64,000 bases of DNA from Tupaia tana (lineage: Eukaryota; Chordata; Mammalia; Scandentia; Tupaiidae), in contig JAKSZU010000009.1 in NCBI GenBank assembly GCA_026018925.1, positions 77,780,408 through 77,844,407 on the forward strand, in the 5' to 3' direction. Under the pieces are notes generated by a model. That model made no database searches. It was not told where the DNA came from and was given only the letters and a program-made list of their open reading frames with translations. Within the stretch, counting starts at the first letter, position 1. Every line of letters starts with the position of its first letter. Made by a program: the position numbers and the translations under genes. This document shows positions 1-10,632 of this stretch, in pieces.

Positions 1-1745
1 TTAATTTGGGTAGAATTGCCATTCTAATTATATTAATTCTAATCCAGGAACATCGGATGTTCTTCCACTTTTTTCTGTCAGTTTCAATTTCTTTTTTTAG
101 CTTATAGTTTCCCTTGTGGAGGTCTTTAATTCTTCACTTAGATTTATTCTAAGATATCTTATAATTTTTGTGGTTGTGGTAAACCAAATTACTTCTTTCA
201 GTTCTATCTCAGTATGCCTGCTGTTCATATATAGAAATGCTATAGATTTCTGTATGTTGATTTTGTATCCTGTAACTTTACTGTATTCATGTATTACTTC
301 AGAGAATTTTTCATGGATACCATTGGGTCTTCTATGTATACCATAATGCCATCTGTAAATGCAGTTTCACCTCTTCATTTCTTATTTGTATGCATTTCAT
401 TTTATTCACTTTTTTGATTGCGTTGGTGAGATTTTCCAGTACTATATTAAAAAGGAGTGGCGAAAGTGGCATCCTTGTCTTGTACCCATTTTTAGTAGGA
501 AAGCTTTCAGCTTTTCTCCATTCAGGATTATGTTAGCTATGGGTTTTGCATAGATAGTTTTTATTGTGTTGAGAAATGACCCTTCTATGCCAATTTTGCT
601 GAGTCTTGATGATGAAGGGATGTTGTATATTATCAAATGCTTTCTCAGCATCAATTGATATGATCATATGGTTTTTCTCTTTCTCTCTGTTAATATGGTG
701 TATTACATTTATGGTTTTACATACATTGAACCAACCTTGCATCCCTGGAATAAAGCCTACCTTGTCGTGATATATAATCGTTTCTATATGTTGTTGGATA
801 CAATTTCCTAGTATCTTGTTGAGAATCTTTGCATCTATATTCATCAGAGATATTGGTCTATAAATTTCCTTCCTTGTCTTGTCCTTATCTGTTTTAAGGA
901 TAAGGGTGATGGAGGCTTCATAGAATGAATTTGGGAGAGTTTCACCCTTTTGTAACTTTAGAAATAACTTGAGCAATATGGGGATTAACTCTTCTTTAAA
1001 AGTTTTGTAGAATTCAGAGGTGAAGCCATCTGAACCAGGGCTTTTCTTTGTTGGGAGGTTATTTATTATTGATTCAATCTCCTGATTTGTTATGGGCCTT
1101 TTCAGACTTTCTATATCCTCCTGGTTCAATCTTGGTAGATTATATGTGTCTAGGAATTTGTTCATCTCATCCAGATTTTCTTGTTTCTTGACAGGTAATT
1201 GTTCATGGTATCCTCTAATGATGTTTTGCATTTCAATAATGTCTGTTGTTATATTGCTAGCTTCATTGCAAATTTGATTTACCTGGTTTCTTTATTTCTT
1301 CATCTTATTAAGTCTCATTAGTGGTGTATTGATTCTGTGTATCCTTTCAAAGAATGAACTTTTGCTTTCATATATTTTCTATATAGTTCATTTATTTTCT
1401 ATTTCATTTATTTCTGCTCAGATCTTTGCTATTTCTTTTCTCCTGAAGTTTTTTGGATTTTTTTTCTGTTGTTTTTCCAATTTTCTGAGTCATGATGTTA
1501 GGTGATCCATTTGCCTTATTTCTACCTTCTTCTTATGTGCACTAATTGCTATGAACTTCCCTCTTATGACTGCTTTTGCAGTGTCCCAACGATTATAGAA
1601 AACTCATGCCTTCATTGTCATTGGCTTCCATATATCTTTTTATTTCAGTCTTAATTTCTTCAGTAATTGTGAAGTCATTCAGGAGTAGGTTATTTAGTTT
1701 CCATGTATTTGTGTATTTTTTTATGATTTCTCTTGAAATCAGTGT
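1..1745 (-). pseudogene. L1 ORF2 fragment (endonuclease end plus reverse transcriptase), antisense
   Basis: The minus strand encodes L1 ORF2 protein. The open stretch 533-1231 carries the typical L1 RT signatures: a [14 protein letters not shown] block, [34 protein letters not shown]-like residues and SIDAEKAFD (RT catalytic Asp of motif A). The reading continues in another frame at 442-610 ([12 protein letters not shown], then [17 protein letters not shown]), so there is a frameshift near 610. Above 1231, inter-domain ORF2 sequence continues with stops up to about 1745, where homology ends abruptly. The 3' part of the element lies outside the window. It is a dead, 5'-truncated copy. Confidence 0.9.
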
Positions 1746-2079
1746 CCTTTAGGCCAGGGGGCCGGAGATGGAAGTGGGCTCAGCTGGAGAGCTGGCGGCA
1801 GTGCATGCTAGTATTATCTTTAATGGATTTCTTGTATATCTCTGCAATTTCCTATTGCTTACTTTTCCAAGGTAATACTGTACAAAATTTCCCTGTACCT
1901 TAAGAAAACTCTGATTCTCAAATCTCCCATGTGTTCTTAGGTATTGTGCTTCTCAAGCTACTTTATGTCATGTACCCCTGCCACATATATTCTCTATGCC
2001 CCCAAGAAACCACTGACCACAGAAAACTACCAATGACAAAAAATGTTCTTAGAAAAAAAAATCTCATTTCAACTACAGA
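1746..2079. other. Unassigned intergenic sequence
   Basis: No gene or known repeat recognised. A short G-rich patch (about 1755-1800) follows the L1 junction, then AT-rich unique-looking sequence. Confidence 0.4.
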
Positions 2080-2470
2080 GGAAGTTGGTTAACATTTATG
2101 GAAGATTTACTGCTGAGTGAAGCAAGCCAGGCTATAAAGGAGAGATATTGTGTGTCCCCACTTAATACATACCAAGTCTGCATTCTATGACTGAAACTGA
2201 TTGACTAAAGGATATAGAAACACAGTAAATGGGTTTAAATACCAGATATAGTGTGTGTGGAAGGGTAGGGACTGAAGAAGGATATTTAGAAGAAAAATAC
2301 AAAGGCAAAGCATTAATGGGACAAAGAAATGTGATATTATCTGTTAAAGCTATTTTATAGTTTAATCAACTGGACTAGGGAGAAATGTTCACATATTGAA
2401 ATATTCACTTTGTAAGCTAAATAATGGGATTGAATGTATAAAAGAAAAATGAAATAAAACAAAAGAAAAA
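2080..2470 (+). mobile_element. 5'-truncated L1, ORF2 end and 3' UTR
   Basis: It starts with the ORF2 tail wording (gaagatttactgctgagtga) and continues through a 3' UTR that is alignable by eye with two other copies here, 53060-53450 and 59770-60145. It ends in an A-rich tail (gaaataaaac). All three share the order of landmarks: gccaggct, a tyrosine-rich stretch, caactggact, gaaatgttcac and attgaatgtataaa. Confidence 0.8.
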
Positions 2471-2504
2471 AGACTTCTTAATTCTTATTCTAATTATTAT
2501 ACTG

Positions 2505-2579
2505 GTATATATACATTATATATTATATAATATATATATTATATATTATATATAATATATATATATAATATATATATAT

Positions 2580-2628
<49 letters not shown>
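2505..2628. repeat. TA-rich microsatellite followed by (AG)n
   Basis: About 90 bp of imperfect TATA/TATAAT repeat runs directly into about 15 AG dinucleotides ending at 2628. Confidence 0.95.
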
Positions 2629-2631
<3 letters not shown>

Positions 2632-3231
2632 ACCTTATTATATAGGTGTTTAGTTTAATTGTGACTTAGGAAGATTAAAGTGATTTGCCCATGATTAAAG
2701 TTAACCCGTGAGAGTACTAGAAATAAAATCCAAAGCTTCCAACACCTATTTCATCTTTCAGGGTTCAGCACATCACATCACCTACTTCATGAAACTGTTA
2801 ATTAACCTCTGAGATAGACTCAATCACTCCCTCTTCTCATTAACATTTTCTTATTTATATAACACCTGTAAAAGTTGATCTATTTACTTTTTATATATCT
2901 GTTTGTCCTTACAAAATTTGAATGTTCAAATCCATGTTTTTTATCAACCCTGAATCCCCAGCTTGAGGCACAGTTTGAGATCTATAATAGAATATCAATA
3001 TACTTTATGAATAATAAATGATTTACTGCAAAATAATGAGAAAAACAAAGCCTTCTATGTACTCTGCCTAGTCTAGCCAAGACTCTAAAGGAAGGCTTGC
3101 TTATCCTTGTTTAGTGTATGTGAGCCATTATAGTCACTAGTTTGTAAAATGCAGTGGCTAAGACCAGTTTCTTTGTAATAAGACCCCAAAGCAAGAAAAC
3201 CTCTGCAAGTAATTTAATAAGGAAAAACATA
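2629..3231. other. Unassigned AT-rich intergenic sequence
   Basis: No coding frame longer than background and no repeat family I can name. Probably old decayed sequence. Confidence 0.4.
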
Positions 3232-3670
3232 AACATTTCTCCCTTCCTGATTCCTCCAGAATTGAAAAATATTTATGACTATTCTCATGTTGTGGCAGTA
3301 TGGTTATTAACATAAATTCAATCATATCTGTTGTCTTGTAACAGAAATCAGAAACACTGGTTATTGTCAGGGCTTTGACTGGAATGTCATATCTGAAGAT
3401 ATGACCAGAAAGCTAAGGAACTAAGGTTGATCTCAAGAAAGCCAACAGAAGTTCTTAGAAAGATTGCCTGGTACCACCATAAACAATTCTGCTTGTCAGA
3501 TAAGAAAATAATATCACTTCCTGACAGGCTCGAAAACTTCCAAGTACAGGTATTAAAGGCACAGTCTCATGGTGAATTCCTGACTTGGCTCATTAGCCTT
3601 GGGAGGCTTTTTAAAGGGGCTAATCTGAAGTTCCTTACAAAAAGTTTCAGGAAAGACAACTAAATCAATT
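3232..3670 (+). repeat. Unnamed dispersed repeat, copy 1
   Basis: Matches 20866-21100 over at least 230 bp on the same strand. Shared words in order include ttgtggcag, ggttatt, tttgactggaa, gtcatatctgaagat, ggaactaaggt and gccaacagaag. The two copies differ by many substitutions, so the family is old. A 78-codon frame at 3427-3663 falls in the repeat and is not conserved in the second copy, so I do not treat it as a gene. The family could be an LTR or DNA transposon fragment; I do not recognise it. Confidence 0.6.
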
Positions 3671-3985
3671 AGTATTCTTATTAGGCTTTATGCAAATAAC
3701 AGACCAAATTGAGATTAAATTTACTGCTTTGCAAATAAGTTAGCTTAAGCTTCTCTTTGGTAAAAGAGATGGAATGGAGAGAGAAAAAAATGTGTCAGAA
3801 CAAAACTATAGTGTAATCATTACTAGATTTTAGCTCTGTCCATATTTTTGTTTGTTTGTTTGTTTTAGTTTTTACTATTTGTCTAGTGTTTGGACAGAAT
3901 TCTAACAGTGTCCTATCTTAAGCAAAATTTTTTTTAACTTTTTTATTTTGATATTTTGATTCATTAAAGCTAAAACTGCTTTTTT

Positions 3986-3986
<1 letters not shown>

Positions 3987-4034
<48 letters not shown>
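3987..4034. repeat. (TA)n microsatellite
   Basis: About 24 uninterrupted TA dinucleotides. Confidence 0.95.
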
Positions 4035-4036
<2 letters not shown>

Positions 4037-4255
4037 ATTATAGCAAGCTAAAGACAGTACAGGAGAGGGATGAACAATGGGGAAGGGAAAAAGAATCAAA
4101 GGGTTAAAGGAGCAGAACATATAACAAACACAAAAATGGAAAATTGCTAATAATAATGTGTATGATAATATCTTTGACTGGACCTATATGCAGTGTATTC
4201 AAGGTGACAAAATTTTTTTGTATGCTGTAAAGATGTACAGTGATTAAAAAAATAA
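4035..4255 (+). mobile_element. L1-type 3' end fragment
   Basis: Contains the words aaaaatggaaaattgct, aatgtgtatgataatatc, cagtgtattc and tgtatgctgtaaagatgtacagtgatt, which recur at 51600-51710, 57990-58200 and (antisense) 22640-22900. The fragment ends in an A-rich tail, so it is a short 5'-truncated retroposon copy. Confidence 0.7.
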
Positions 4256-4511
4256 TAATTTTTAAGAAAGAAAAGAAAGTGCTTCTAAGGGAGACTATTG
4301 ATGGAGTAAAGAGGAGAGAATAAGTAAAAAGCCAAACAATGTTACTGTTTGAGGAAAACTTTCAAACTTAGTTTCCATTTGATTTTGTAGCGAGTGCTGA
4401 ACCATAATGGTGTTTTTTTGTTTGTTTGTTTGTTTTTTTAGCTAGTCCCTCAATGATCAGCTATTGGCAATGGGCCATCCCAGAAGAAAGGATGAAAATT
4501 CCTAGCTACTC

Positions 4512-4517
4512 ACTTCT
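4512..4517. other. Target-site duplication, left copy (ACTTCT)
   Basis: ACTTCT directly precedes the 5' LTR and is repeated exactly after the 3' LTR at 12928-12933. Six-base duplications are typical of class II (betaretrovirus-like) integrases. Confidence 0.95.
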
Positions 4518-4710
4518 TGTGGAGGGCATTGCATATGGAAGCCATCTTGGGAGCTTCTTGAGAACTGTCTGCCATCTTAGAAATCTTAGGCTTCACTTCC
4601 TCATTGAGCAAACCATATTTCAGAAATCATGTAACCAACTGTTGCTAGGTAATGGGAGATTCACCCACATCAATGATTGGCTCATACTGTTGTATCTCAT
4701 TTTTGGGCAA

Positions 4711-4743
4711 CCAATTGGTGTGCCCACCAGCCTGTATATAAAG
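4711..4743 (+). promoter_or_regulatory. Proviral U3 promoter: CCAAT and TATA boxes
   Basis: CCAAT lies at 4711-4715 and TATATAAAG at 4735-4743. Transcription would be expected to start 25-30 bp downstream, around 4765-4775, which defines the U3/R border approximately. Confidence 0.8.
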
Positions 4744-4758
4744 CACTGTTTGTTCTGC

Positions 4759-4764
4759 AATAAA
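4759..4764 (+). terminator. AATAAA polyadenylation signal in the 5' LTR
   Basis: AATAAA sits 16 bp after the TATA box, so it lies at or just before the expected cap site. In the 3' LTR the same hexamer (12787-12792) would direct 3'-end formation. A GT-rich stretch (ctgtgtgtcag) follows at about 4801. Confidence 0.75.
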
Positions 4765-4901
4765 GGGAAGACTTGATCAGCACCTCATCTTGTCTCCACT
4801 CTGTGTGTCAGTAAGAACTTCACCAGCCTAAACACAAAGGATCCCGGTTTTCACCATCCTCACCCAGGTACCCGTTCGACTGTCCTGCGGGTCGGGGCAA
4901 G

Positions 4902-4920
4902 TGGCGCCCGGACGTGGGGC
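4902..4920 (+). promoter_or_regulatory. Primer-binding site, tRNA-Lys(1,2)-like
   Basis: Two bases after the LTR, TGGCGCCC is followed by GGACGTGGGGC. The 5' eight and the 3' eight bases fit the complement of the tRNA-Lys1,2 3' end used by MPMV/SRV. The middle has GGA where that site has AA, so there is one extra base and a mismatch. Lysine-1,2 priming is the best assignment. Confidence 0.8.
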
Positions 4921-4968
4921 CTTGGGCCAAGAGGATCAAGGTGAAGTGCACTGTGAAGAAAGCCAGGC

Positions 4969-4977
4969 CTGGTAAGT
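4969..4977 (+). promoter_or_regulatory. Major splice donor
   Basis: CTG|GTAAGT in the leader, 60 bp upstream of gag, matches the 5' splice-site consensus. It would pair with the acceptor at 10606 to make env mRNA. Confidence 0.75.
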
Positions 4978-5030
4978 GTGGAAGGGTAAATAGTAATACA
5001 GATTACTAAATAGCTTCCCGGAGTGCAATT

Positions 5031-7223
5031 ATGGGACAACAAATGAGCAAGCATGAATTATTTGTTCAGGGGCTTAGTGATGCTCTTAAGACACGTGGAG
5101 TTAAAATTAGAATCAAACAATTACTTTCCTTTTTTGACTTTCTAAAAGAGGTGTGCCCCTGGTTTCCTCAAGAAGGCACTATTGATGAAGCAAGGTGGAA
5201 GAGGGTAGGTGATGCTTTGAAAGACTACTATGTCGCGTTTGGCCCAGAAAAAGTCCCAGTAATAGCCTTTTCTTATTGGGGTTTAATAAATGAAATTATT
5301 GGGTTCCGGCCAACAGACCCCAGAATTGCGGCAGTAGTTGAGGAAGGGGAACAAATTATGCAAAAAGAAAAATTTCGGGAATTAATTAGTGACGACGTCA
5401 TAGAAACTACAAAAAACCCAGAAACAAAAAAAGATGATCTAATTTCTCTAGATAGTGAGGAAGAAACAACAAACTTTAATAAACAATTGGATGTAAAGCC
5501 AAAACAGTTCAAAAAATCTAAAGTAAATGAGGAGACTATAAATCCTACAAAACCTCAGAAAAAATTATATCCATCCCTTACAAACCTTAAAGTTAATTCG
5601 GATGGTCAATTGGCTGATTCTGAGGAAGAAATTTTAGAAACAAAGACAAAATGGCCGCCTGAAAAAGAAACTTTGGAAAAAGAGGCTGCCAAATACAATA
5701 GTTCAAAATGGCCACCAGAGAAAGAAACTTCAGAAGTGGAGGCTGTTGAGTACAACAATTCAAAATGGCCTCCTTTCAAAAAACGACCTCCGTCTTATGA
5801 CTCGGTTACATCTGTGCCATCTTTGACATGTAATCATTCTTGCCATGAAAAGACTATTCAGCCATCTTTGGCAATGCCCGTTATTGATCCTAGGGCAGAG
5901 GTTCGGGCTAAGATTGAACAACTCAAAGAACATATTCAGTTAGAAGAAGAACATCAAGAATTGATATCACGATTAGAGAAGCTGAAAGTGGGTAAATCTA
6001 AAAGTACAGCTTTCTCATCCTCACAAAATCGCTGTCAGTCCACCTTTACTCCTAGTGCAAAACTTAAACCAGCTCAGAGATTACAACCACTGATAGATCT
6101 TGATGAACAGGAAGCCTTTCCAGTGACAGAAGATACAGATGCACAAGGACAAGCATGGCGTCATGTACGTGGCTTTGATTTTAACATTATAAAAGAAATT
6201 AAAACAGCAGTTGCTCAATATGGAGCTACAGCTCCATATACCTTAGCAATAGTTGATTCAGTGGCAGAAAATTGGCTTACACCAATAGATTGGCACACAT
6301 TGTCTCGTGCTACACTCTCTGGAGGAGATTACTTGCTTTGGAAATCAGAGTATGTAGAACAGTGCAAGGAAACTGCACGCCGTAATGCCCAGGCCAATAA
6401 TGGCTGGACAATAGATATGTTGTTGGGAGAAGGTAATTTTGCAACTACTGACACTCAGATGCAATATGATCCAGGACTCTTTAGTCAAATTAATACGGCA
6501 GCCATGAGAGCTTGGAGAAAACTTCCTACTAAAGGAGATTTAAGTACCTCCCTTACAACAATAAAACAAGGACCTGATGAACCTTTTTCTGAATTTGTTC
6601 ATCGACTGATTACAACTGCAGGCAGAATATTTGGCAGTGCTGACGCAGGTACAGAATTTGTTAAACAACTGGCATATGAAAATGCTAATGCTGCCTGTCA
6701 AGCAGCAATTAGACCGTATAGAAAAAAGACAGATTTATCCGGATATATTCGCCTGTGTTCTGATATCGGGTCAGCATATCAACAAGGAATGGCTATAGCT
6801 GCTGCCCTTCAAGGTTATAACAATGTTCGCCAATTCCTTACTCGTAATGACAATGCCAACAAAACAAATAACAAAATCACCTGCTATAATTGTGGTCGAC
6901 CTGGACATACAAAGAAAAATTGTAAAATGAGAAGTAATGGTAATCAACAACAATCAAACCAATTTCTTGAGCTGTGCAGTAAATGTATGAAGGGACGTCA
7001 TCCTCCTAATGAATGTAGATCCAAATTTGATATCTATAGAAGGCCAATAAATCAGGATCAGGGAAACGGGAACAGGGGGCCGCCCCAAGCCCCCAAACCC
7101 AAACAAGCTTTTGGGGCACTAGAGTTTGTTCCAGCAACCAATACCAATCCATTTCAGACCTCTCCAGAGCAACCCCAGGAAGTGCAGGACTGGACCTCTG
7201 TTCCACCACCCACACAGTATTAA
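5031..7223 (+). CDS. gag: Gag polyprotein (730 aa)
   Basis: Structural precursor for virion assembly. It starts MGQQMS, with Gly2 available for N-myristoylation and membrane targeting. Matrix occupies about residues 1-110, ending in acidic/lysine-rich sequence. Candidate late domains are LYPSL (179-183, ALIX type) and PPSY (253-256, NEDD4 type). Between them a KWPP motif recurs at 207, 226 and 245 with 19-residue spacing. A predicted coiled coil (about 288-321) precedes capsid. The capsid major homology region starts at Gln513 ([14 protein letters not shown]). Nucleocapsid has two CCHC zinc knuckles: C618-C621-H626-C631 and C649-C652-H657-C662. The protein is longer than the usual 600-660 aa of type-D Gag because of the pp24/p12-like middle region. 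No premature stop. The 3' end overlaps pro. Confidence 0.97.
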   Translation: MGQQMSKHELFVQGLSDALKTRGVKIRIKQLLSFFDFLKEVCPWFPQEGTIDEARWKRVGDALKDYYVAFGPEKVPVIAFSYWGLINEIIGFRPTDPRIAAVVEEGEQIMQKEKFRELISDDVIETTKNPETKKDDLISLDSEEETTNFNKQLDVKPKQFKKSKVNEETINPTKPQKKLYPSLTNLKVNSDGQLADSEEEILETKTKWPPEKETLEKEAAKYNSSKWPPEKETSEVEAVEYNNSKWPPFKKRPPSYDSVTSVPSLTCNHSCHEKTIQPSLAMPVIDPRAEVRAKIEQLKEHIQLEEEHQELISRLEKLKVGKSKSTAFSSSQNRCQSTFTPSAKLKPAQRLQPLIDLDEQEAFPVTEDTDAQGQAWRHVRGFDFNIIKEIKTAVAQYGATAPYTLAIVDSVAENWLTPIDWHTLSRATLSGGDYLLWKSEYVEQCKETARRNAQANNGWTIDMLLGEGNFATTDTQMQYDPGLFSQINTAAMRAWRKLPTKGDLSTSLTTIKQGPDEPFSEFVHRLITTAGRIFGSADAGTEFVKQLAYENANAACQAAIRPYRKKTDLSGYIRLCSDIGSAYQQGMAIAAALQGYNNVRQFLTRNDNANKTNNKITCYNCGRPGHTKKNCKMRSNGNQQQSNQFLELCSKCMKGRHPPNECRSKFDIYRRPINQDQGNGNRGPPQAPKPKQAFGALEFVPATNTNPFQTSPEQPQEVQDWTSVPPPTQY
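7061..7117 (+). promoter_or_regulatory. gag-pro -1 ribosomal frameshift site with H-type pseudoknot
   Basis: The slippery heptamer G GGA AAC (7061-7067) is in gag phase and is the same heptamer used by MPMV/SRV. After a 7-nt spacer, stem 1 pairs GGGGGC (7075-7080) with GCCCCC (7089-7094). Its loop GCCCCAA (7082-7088) pairs perfectly with TTGGGGC (7111-7117), forming a pseudoknot. The -1 frame is open from 7040 to the pro stop, so slippage gives Gag-Pro. Confidence 0.93.
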
Positions 7224-7987
7224 CTCCGGAAATGGGGGTTCAAGCTTTACCTACCGGAGTCTTTGGTCCTCTGCCGCCAAAAACCTTTGCGATACTCTTG
7301 GGGCGCAGTAGTGCCACTCTGGAGGGACTTCAAGTCTTTCCAGGAGTAATAGATAATGATTATAAAGGAGAGATTAAGATTATGGCTTCTTCTCCAAGGT
7401 TAATTACAACCATTCCTGCCAACAAACGTATAGCTCAGCTCTTGCTCCTTCCATTGCTTTCAACTCAAAACAATATTCAAGCCTCTTCACGGGGCGAAAA
7501 AGGCTTTGGTTCCTCAGATGCCTATTGGGTACAACAAATTTCTCCAACTAAACCCATGCTTACTTTATGGTTGGATGGAAAACAGTTTTCTGGATTGATA
7601 GACACTGGAGCTGATGTTACAATTATTAAAAAAGACAATTGGCCTCAGTCTTGGCCTCTGGTTCCAACCTTGACTAACTTAAAGGGTATTGGACAAAGTC
7701 AAAATCCTGAGAGAAGTTCAAAAATGTTACAATGGAAAGACAGGGAAGGCAATCAAGGACACATTCAACCTTTTGTAATACAAGGCCTTCCTATTAACTT
7801 GTGGGGACGAGACTTATTATCACAAATGAGTCTCTTGATGTTCAGCCCAAACGATACAGTAACTGCACAAATGCTGGCTCAAGGTTATGCACCAGGGAAA
7901 GGCTTGGGAAAAAATGAATCAGGCATTGTTCAACCTCTACTGCCTGAACCTAAACTTGACAGAGCTGGATTGGGAAATTTATCTTAG
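7067..7987 (+). CDS. pro: Pro: dUTPase, aspartic protease and G-patch (made by frameshift)
   Basis: Translated as Gag-Pro after -1 slippage at 7061-7067; the coordinate given is the first codon after slippage, and the first in-frame ATG is at 7232. The N-terminal part is a trimeric-type dUTPase, which hydrolyses dUTP: motif 1 PGSAGLDL (nt 7175-7198), then, counted from the 7232 Met, GRSS (24-27), [11 protein letters not shown] (38-48) and the Gly-rich last motif RGEKGFGSS (87-95). The retropepsin follows, with catalytic LIDTGAD (Asp124 at nt 7601) and a conserved GRDLL near its end. It cleaves Gag and Pol as a dimer. The C-terminal [11 protein letters not shown] segment is a G-patch, characteristic of betaretroviral proteases. 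The stop TAG is at 7985. Confidence 0.95.
   Translation, partial: REQGAAPSPQTQTSFWGTRVCSSNQYQSISDLSRATPGSAGLDLCSTTHTVLTPEMGVQALPTGVFGPLPPKTFAILLGRSSATLEGLQVFPGVIDNDYKGEIKIMASSPRLITTIPANKRIAQLLLLPLLSTQNNIQASSRGEKGFGSSDAYWVQQISPTKPMLTLWLDGKQFSGLIDTGADVTIIKKDNWPQSWPLVPTLTNLKGIGQSQNPERSSKMLQWKDREGNQGHIQPFVIQGLPINLWGRDLLSQMSLLMFSPNDTVTAQMLAQGYAPGKGLGKNESGIVQPLLPEPKLDRAGLGNLS
7975..7981 (+). promoter_or_regulatory. pro-pol -1 frameshift heptamer (A AAT TTA)
   Basis: AAATTTA is in pro phase as A|AAT|TTA, two codons before the pro stop. The -1 frame is open onward into pol. I could not find a clear pseudoknot after it by eye, so the stimulator is undefined. Confidence 0.8.
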
Positions 7988-10632
7988 CGGCCATTGACAT
8001 TCCTGTGCCTCACGCAGATCGGATCACCTGGAAAGATAATACACCAGTGTGGGTTGATCAATGGCCTCTACCTTCTGAAAAATTAAGAGCTGCTCAATTG
8101 TTAGTACAGGAACAATTTGAAGCAGGACATATTGTAGAAAGTACCTCTCCATGGAATACTCCCATTTTTGTTATCAAGAAAAAATCAGGAAAATGGCGTT
8201 TACTTCAAGATCTTAGAGCAATTAATAAAACCATGATTCCAATGGGGGCACTTCAGCCTGGGCTACCATCTCCTGTAGCCATTCCTCTTAATTTCTTCAA
8301 GATAGTTATTGACCTTCAAGACTGTTTTTTTACTATTCCCTTACATCCTTTAGATCGAGAAAGATTTGCCTTTAGTATTCCATCCATTAACTTTAAAGAA
8401 CCAATGAAACATTATGAATGGCGGGTCTTACCTCAAGGAATGACAAACAGCCCTACTCTGTGCCAAAAATATGTTGCGGCTGCCATACAATCAGTTAGAG
8501 ACAAATGGGTACAAATGTATATTATCCATTATATGGATGATATCTTAATTGCTGGCAAAGATGGTCAATTTGTTCTTCAATGCTTTTCTGACCTCAAGGA
8601 ACATTTGTCTATCCGAGGGTTAAAGATTGCCCCCGAAAAAGTACAACTTAAAGACCCCTATACTTATTTAGGATATCATCTTTCAGGTCCGAAAATTACA
8701 ACTCCTAAAATACAGTTTAGACTTGACAACTTGAAAACTTTAAATGACTTCCAAAAATTATTAGGTGATATCAATTGGATCCGTCCTTATTTAAAACTAA
8801 CTACAGGTCAACTTAAACCTTTATTCAATATTTTACAGGGAGACTCTGATCCTAGGTCTCCTCGAGTGCTTACGGAGGAAGGCCGTCAGGCACTGTCTAT
8901 AGTAGAAAAAGCCATTGCCTCTCAATTTGTTACAACCATAGATTACGGTCAACCGTTACTCCTTGTCATTTGTAGTACTGCATTCACACCTACGGCTGTG
9001 TTCTGGCAATCGGCACCAATTATGTGGGTTCACCTTCCTTCTTCTCCTTCGAAGGTTATTTACCCTTATTATCAATCTGTGGCTGATATTATCATTATGG
9101 CACGAAATTTAAGTGTCACTTATTTTGGTAAAGACCCTGATACAATCATTCAGCCATATACTAAAACTCAGATTAATTGGCTATTCCAACAAACAGATTT
9201 TTGGCCTATTGCATGTGCTTCCTTTACTGGAACTATTGATAACCATCTTCCTCCAGATAAATTCTTACATTTTTTATATACCCATGATTTTGTTTTTCCT
9301 ATACGAACTTCACTTCATCCTGTTAAAAATGGTTTATTGGTTTTTACTGACGGTTCCTCCACTGGAACTGCTTCTTATTCATTCTCTGATCAAACAGTTA
9401 CATTTGCCACTTCCTCTACGTCAGCTCAACTGGTGGAACTGCAAGCAGTTATTGCAGTCTTCTCTGCTTTTCCTGATACACCTTTAAACATATATACAGA
9501 TAGTGCTTATATTGCTATGTCTGTACCTCTTCTGGAAACTGCGGCACAAATTAAACAAATTTCTCAGGCCGCACAGTTTTTCCTCCAATTACAGTCTCTC
9601 ATTAGACATCGAGAGCTGCCTTTTCATATTGGCCATTTGCGCGCCCATACAGACTTGCCTGGTCCTTTAACTGAGGGTAATCGCCGCGCTGATCTGGCCA
9701 CAAAATATTCTCTTTTGGTTCATACTCAAATTGACACAAATCTTTCAGATGCTGTTGCTGCCCATCAATTACATCATTTGAATTCTCACACCCTTCGTCT
9801 CATGTTTAAAATTACTCGGGAACAGTCTCGACAAATTGTAAAACAATGTCCGGCCTGTCTTACTCTTTTGCCTACACCACACTTGGGTGTTAACCCTAGA
9901 GGCCTTATGCCTAATGCTTTATGGCAAATGGATGTCACTCATGTTGCAGAATTTGGTACTCTTAAATACGTGCATGTCACTATTGACACCTTTAGTGGTT
10001 TCATTTTTGCTACGGCACAAACCGGAGAGGCTGGTAAACATGTTATTTCTCATGTTCTTGCCGCACTCTCTGTTCTGGGTAAGCCTCAACAAATTAAAAC
10101 AGATAATGGCCCAGGATATACTGGAAACAATTTTAACTCTTTTTGTAAACAACTCCATATTAAACATGTCACGGGGATTCCATACAATCCCCAGGGACAA
10201 GGTATTGTTGAACGTGCTCATCTTTCCTTAAAAAATACTCTCCAAAAATTAAAAAAGGGAGAGATTTTACAAATTAAAGGTTCACCAAAAAACCTTTTAG
10301 CACATACACTTTTTGTGCTAAATTTTCTAACACTGGATAAAGATGGACACTCAGCTGCTGAGCGCTTCTGGCATTCAACTACTAAAACAAAATTTGCCAT
10401 AGTTTTGTGGAAAGACCCACTAGACAATACGTGGAACGGTCCAGACCCTGTCCTCATATGGGGCAGAGGGTCTGTCTGCATTTATTCCCAGAAAATGGAT
10501 GGTGCTCGTTGGCTACCAGAAAGATTGGTCAAACAAATTGATTCAAATGATAATAATTCATCCAGGGATTATAAAAGCCCTGAGATACCTCTTTTTTCTT
10601 CCACAGATCAACAAAATGAAGATTCTTCTTAA
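7981..10632 (+). CDS. pol: Pol: reverse transcriptase, RNase H and integrase
   Basis: Made as Gag-Pro-Pol through two -1 shifts; numbering here is from the first in-frame Met (nt 8005, 875 aa). RT has the motif-A Asp103 (VIDLQDCF) and the YMDD box at 176-179. RNase H shows the acidic set D449 (FTDGSS), E478, D499 (YTDSAY) and D563 (RRADLA). Integrase has a zinc-binding pair H591/H595 and C615/C618 (CPAC), then the catalytic triad D643, D700 and E736 with exactly 35 residues between the last two (D,D35E). The C-terminal domain includes the WGRG and WLPERLV region. No stop or frameshift interrupts it. The last 17 nt overlap env. Confidence 0.97.
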   Translation: MLAAIDIPVPHADRITWKDNTPVWVDQWPLPSEKLRAAQLLVQEQFEAGHIVESTSPWNTPIFVIKKKSGKWRLLQDLRAINKTMIPMGALQPGLPSPVAIPLNFFKIVIDLQDCFFTIPLHPLDRERFAFSIPSINFKEPMKHYEWRVLPQGMTNSPTLCQKYVAAAIQSVRDKWVQMYIIHYMDDILIAGKDGQFVLQCFSDLKEHLSIRGLKIAPEKVQLKDPYTYLGYHLSGPKITTPKIQFRLDNLKTLNDFQKLLGDINWIRPYLKLTTGQLKPLFNILQGDSDPRSPRVLTEEGRQALSIVEKAIASQFVTTIDYGQPLLLVICSTAFTPTAVFWQSAPIMWVHLPSSPSKVIYPYYQSVADIIIMARNLSVTYFGKDPDTIIQPYTKTQINWLFQQTDFWPIACASFTGTIDNHLPPDKFLHFLYTHDFVFPIRTSLHPVKNGLLVFTDGSSTGTASYSFSDQTVTFATSSTSAQLVELQAVIAVFSAFPDTPLNIYTDSAYIAMSVPLLETAAQIKQISQAAQFFLQLQSLIRHRELPFHIGHLRAHTDLPGPLTEGNRRADLATKYSLLVHTQIDTNLSDAVAAHQLHHLNSHTLRLMFKITREQSRQIVKQCPACLTLLPTPHLGVNPRGLMPNALWQMDVTHVAEFGTLKYVHVTIDTFSGFIFATAQTGEAGKHVISHVLAALSVLGKPQQIKTDNGPGYTGNNFNSFCKQLHIKHVTGIPYNPQGQGIVERAHLSLKNTLQKLKKGEILQIKGSPKNLLAHTLFVLNFLTLDKDGHSAAERFWHSTTKTKFAIVLWKDPLDNTWNGPDPVLIWGRGSVCIYSQKMDGARWLPERLVKQIDSNDNNSSRDYKSPEIPLFSSTDQQNEDSS
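10589..10606 (+). promoter_or_regulatory. env splice acceptor
   Basis: A pyrimidine run ending CCACAG (10601-10606) lies 9 nt before the env ATG. This is a strong 3' splice-site consensus and suits the single-spliced env mRNA from donor 4971/4972. Confidence 0.75.

Larger units (their letters stand above)
4518..4899 (+). repeat. 5' LTR
   Basis: 382 bp, beginning TGTGGAGG and ending GGGGCA (TG...CA). It matches 12546-12927 base for base as far as I can read. U3 contains a CCAAT box and a TATA box, R contains AATAAA, and it is followed two bases later by the primer-binding site. The LTR is short, like those of type-D viruses and unlike the roughly 1.3-kb MMTV LTR. Confidence 0.97.

Noticed and set aside
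4426-4776. 116-codon frame across the 5' LTR (and 85 codons in the 3' LTR) as a Sag- or Rem-like accessory protein
   Set aside because: The LTR frame has no ATG in the LTR itself, and it crosses promoter and poly(A) signals. No similarity to known accessory proteins is evident.
10499-10615. Extended env N-terminus from the Met at 10499
   Set aside because: This part overlaps pol, lies upstream of the env splice acceptor and lacks a signal peptide. The Met at 10616 fits better.
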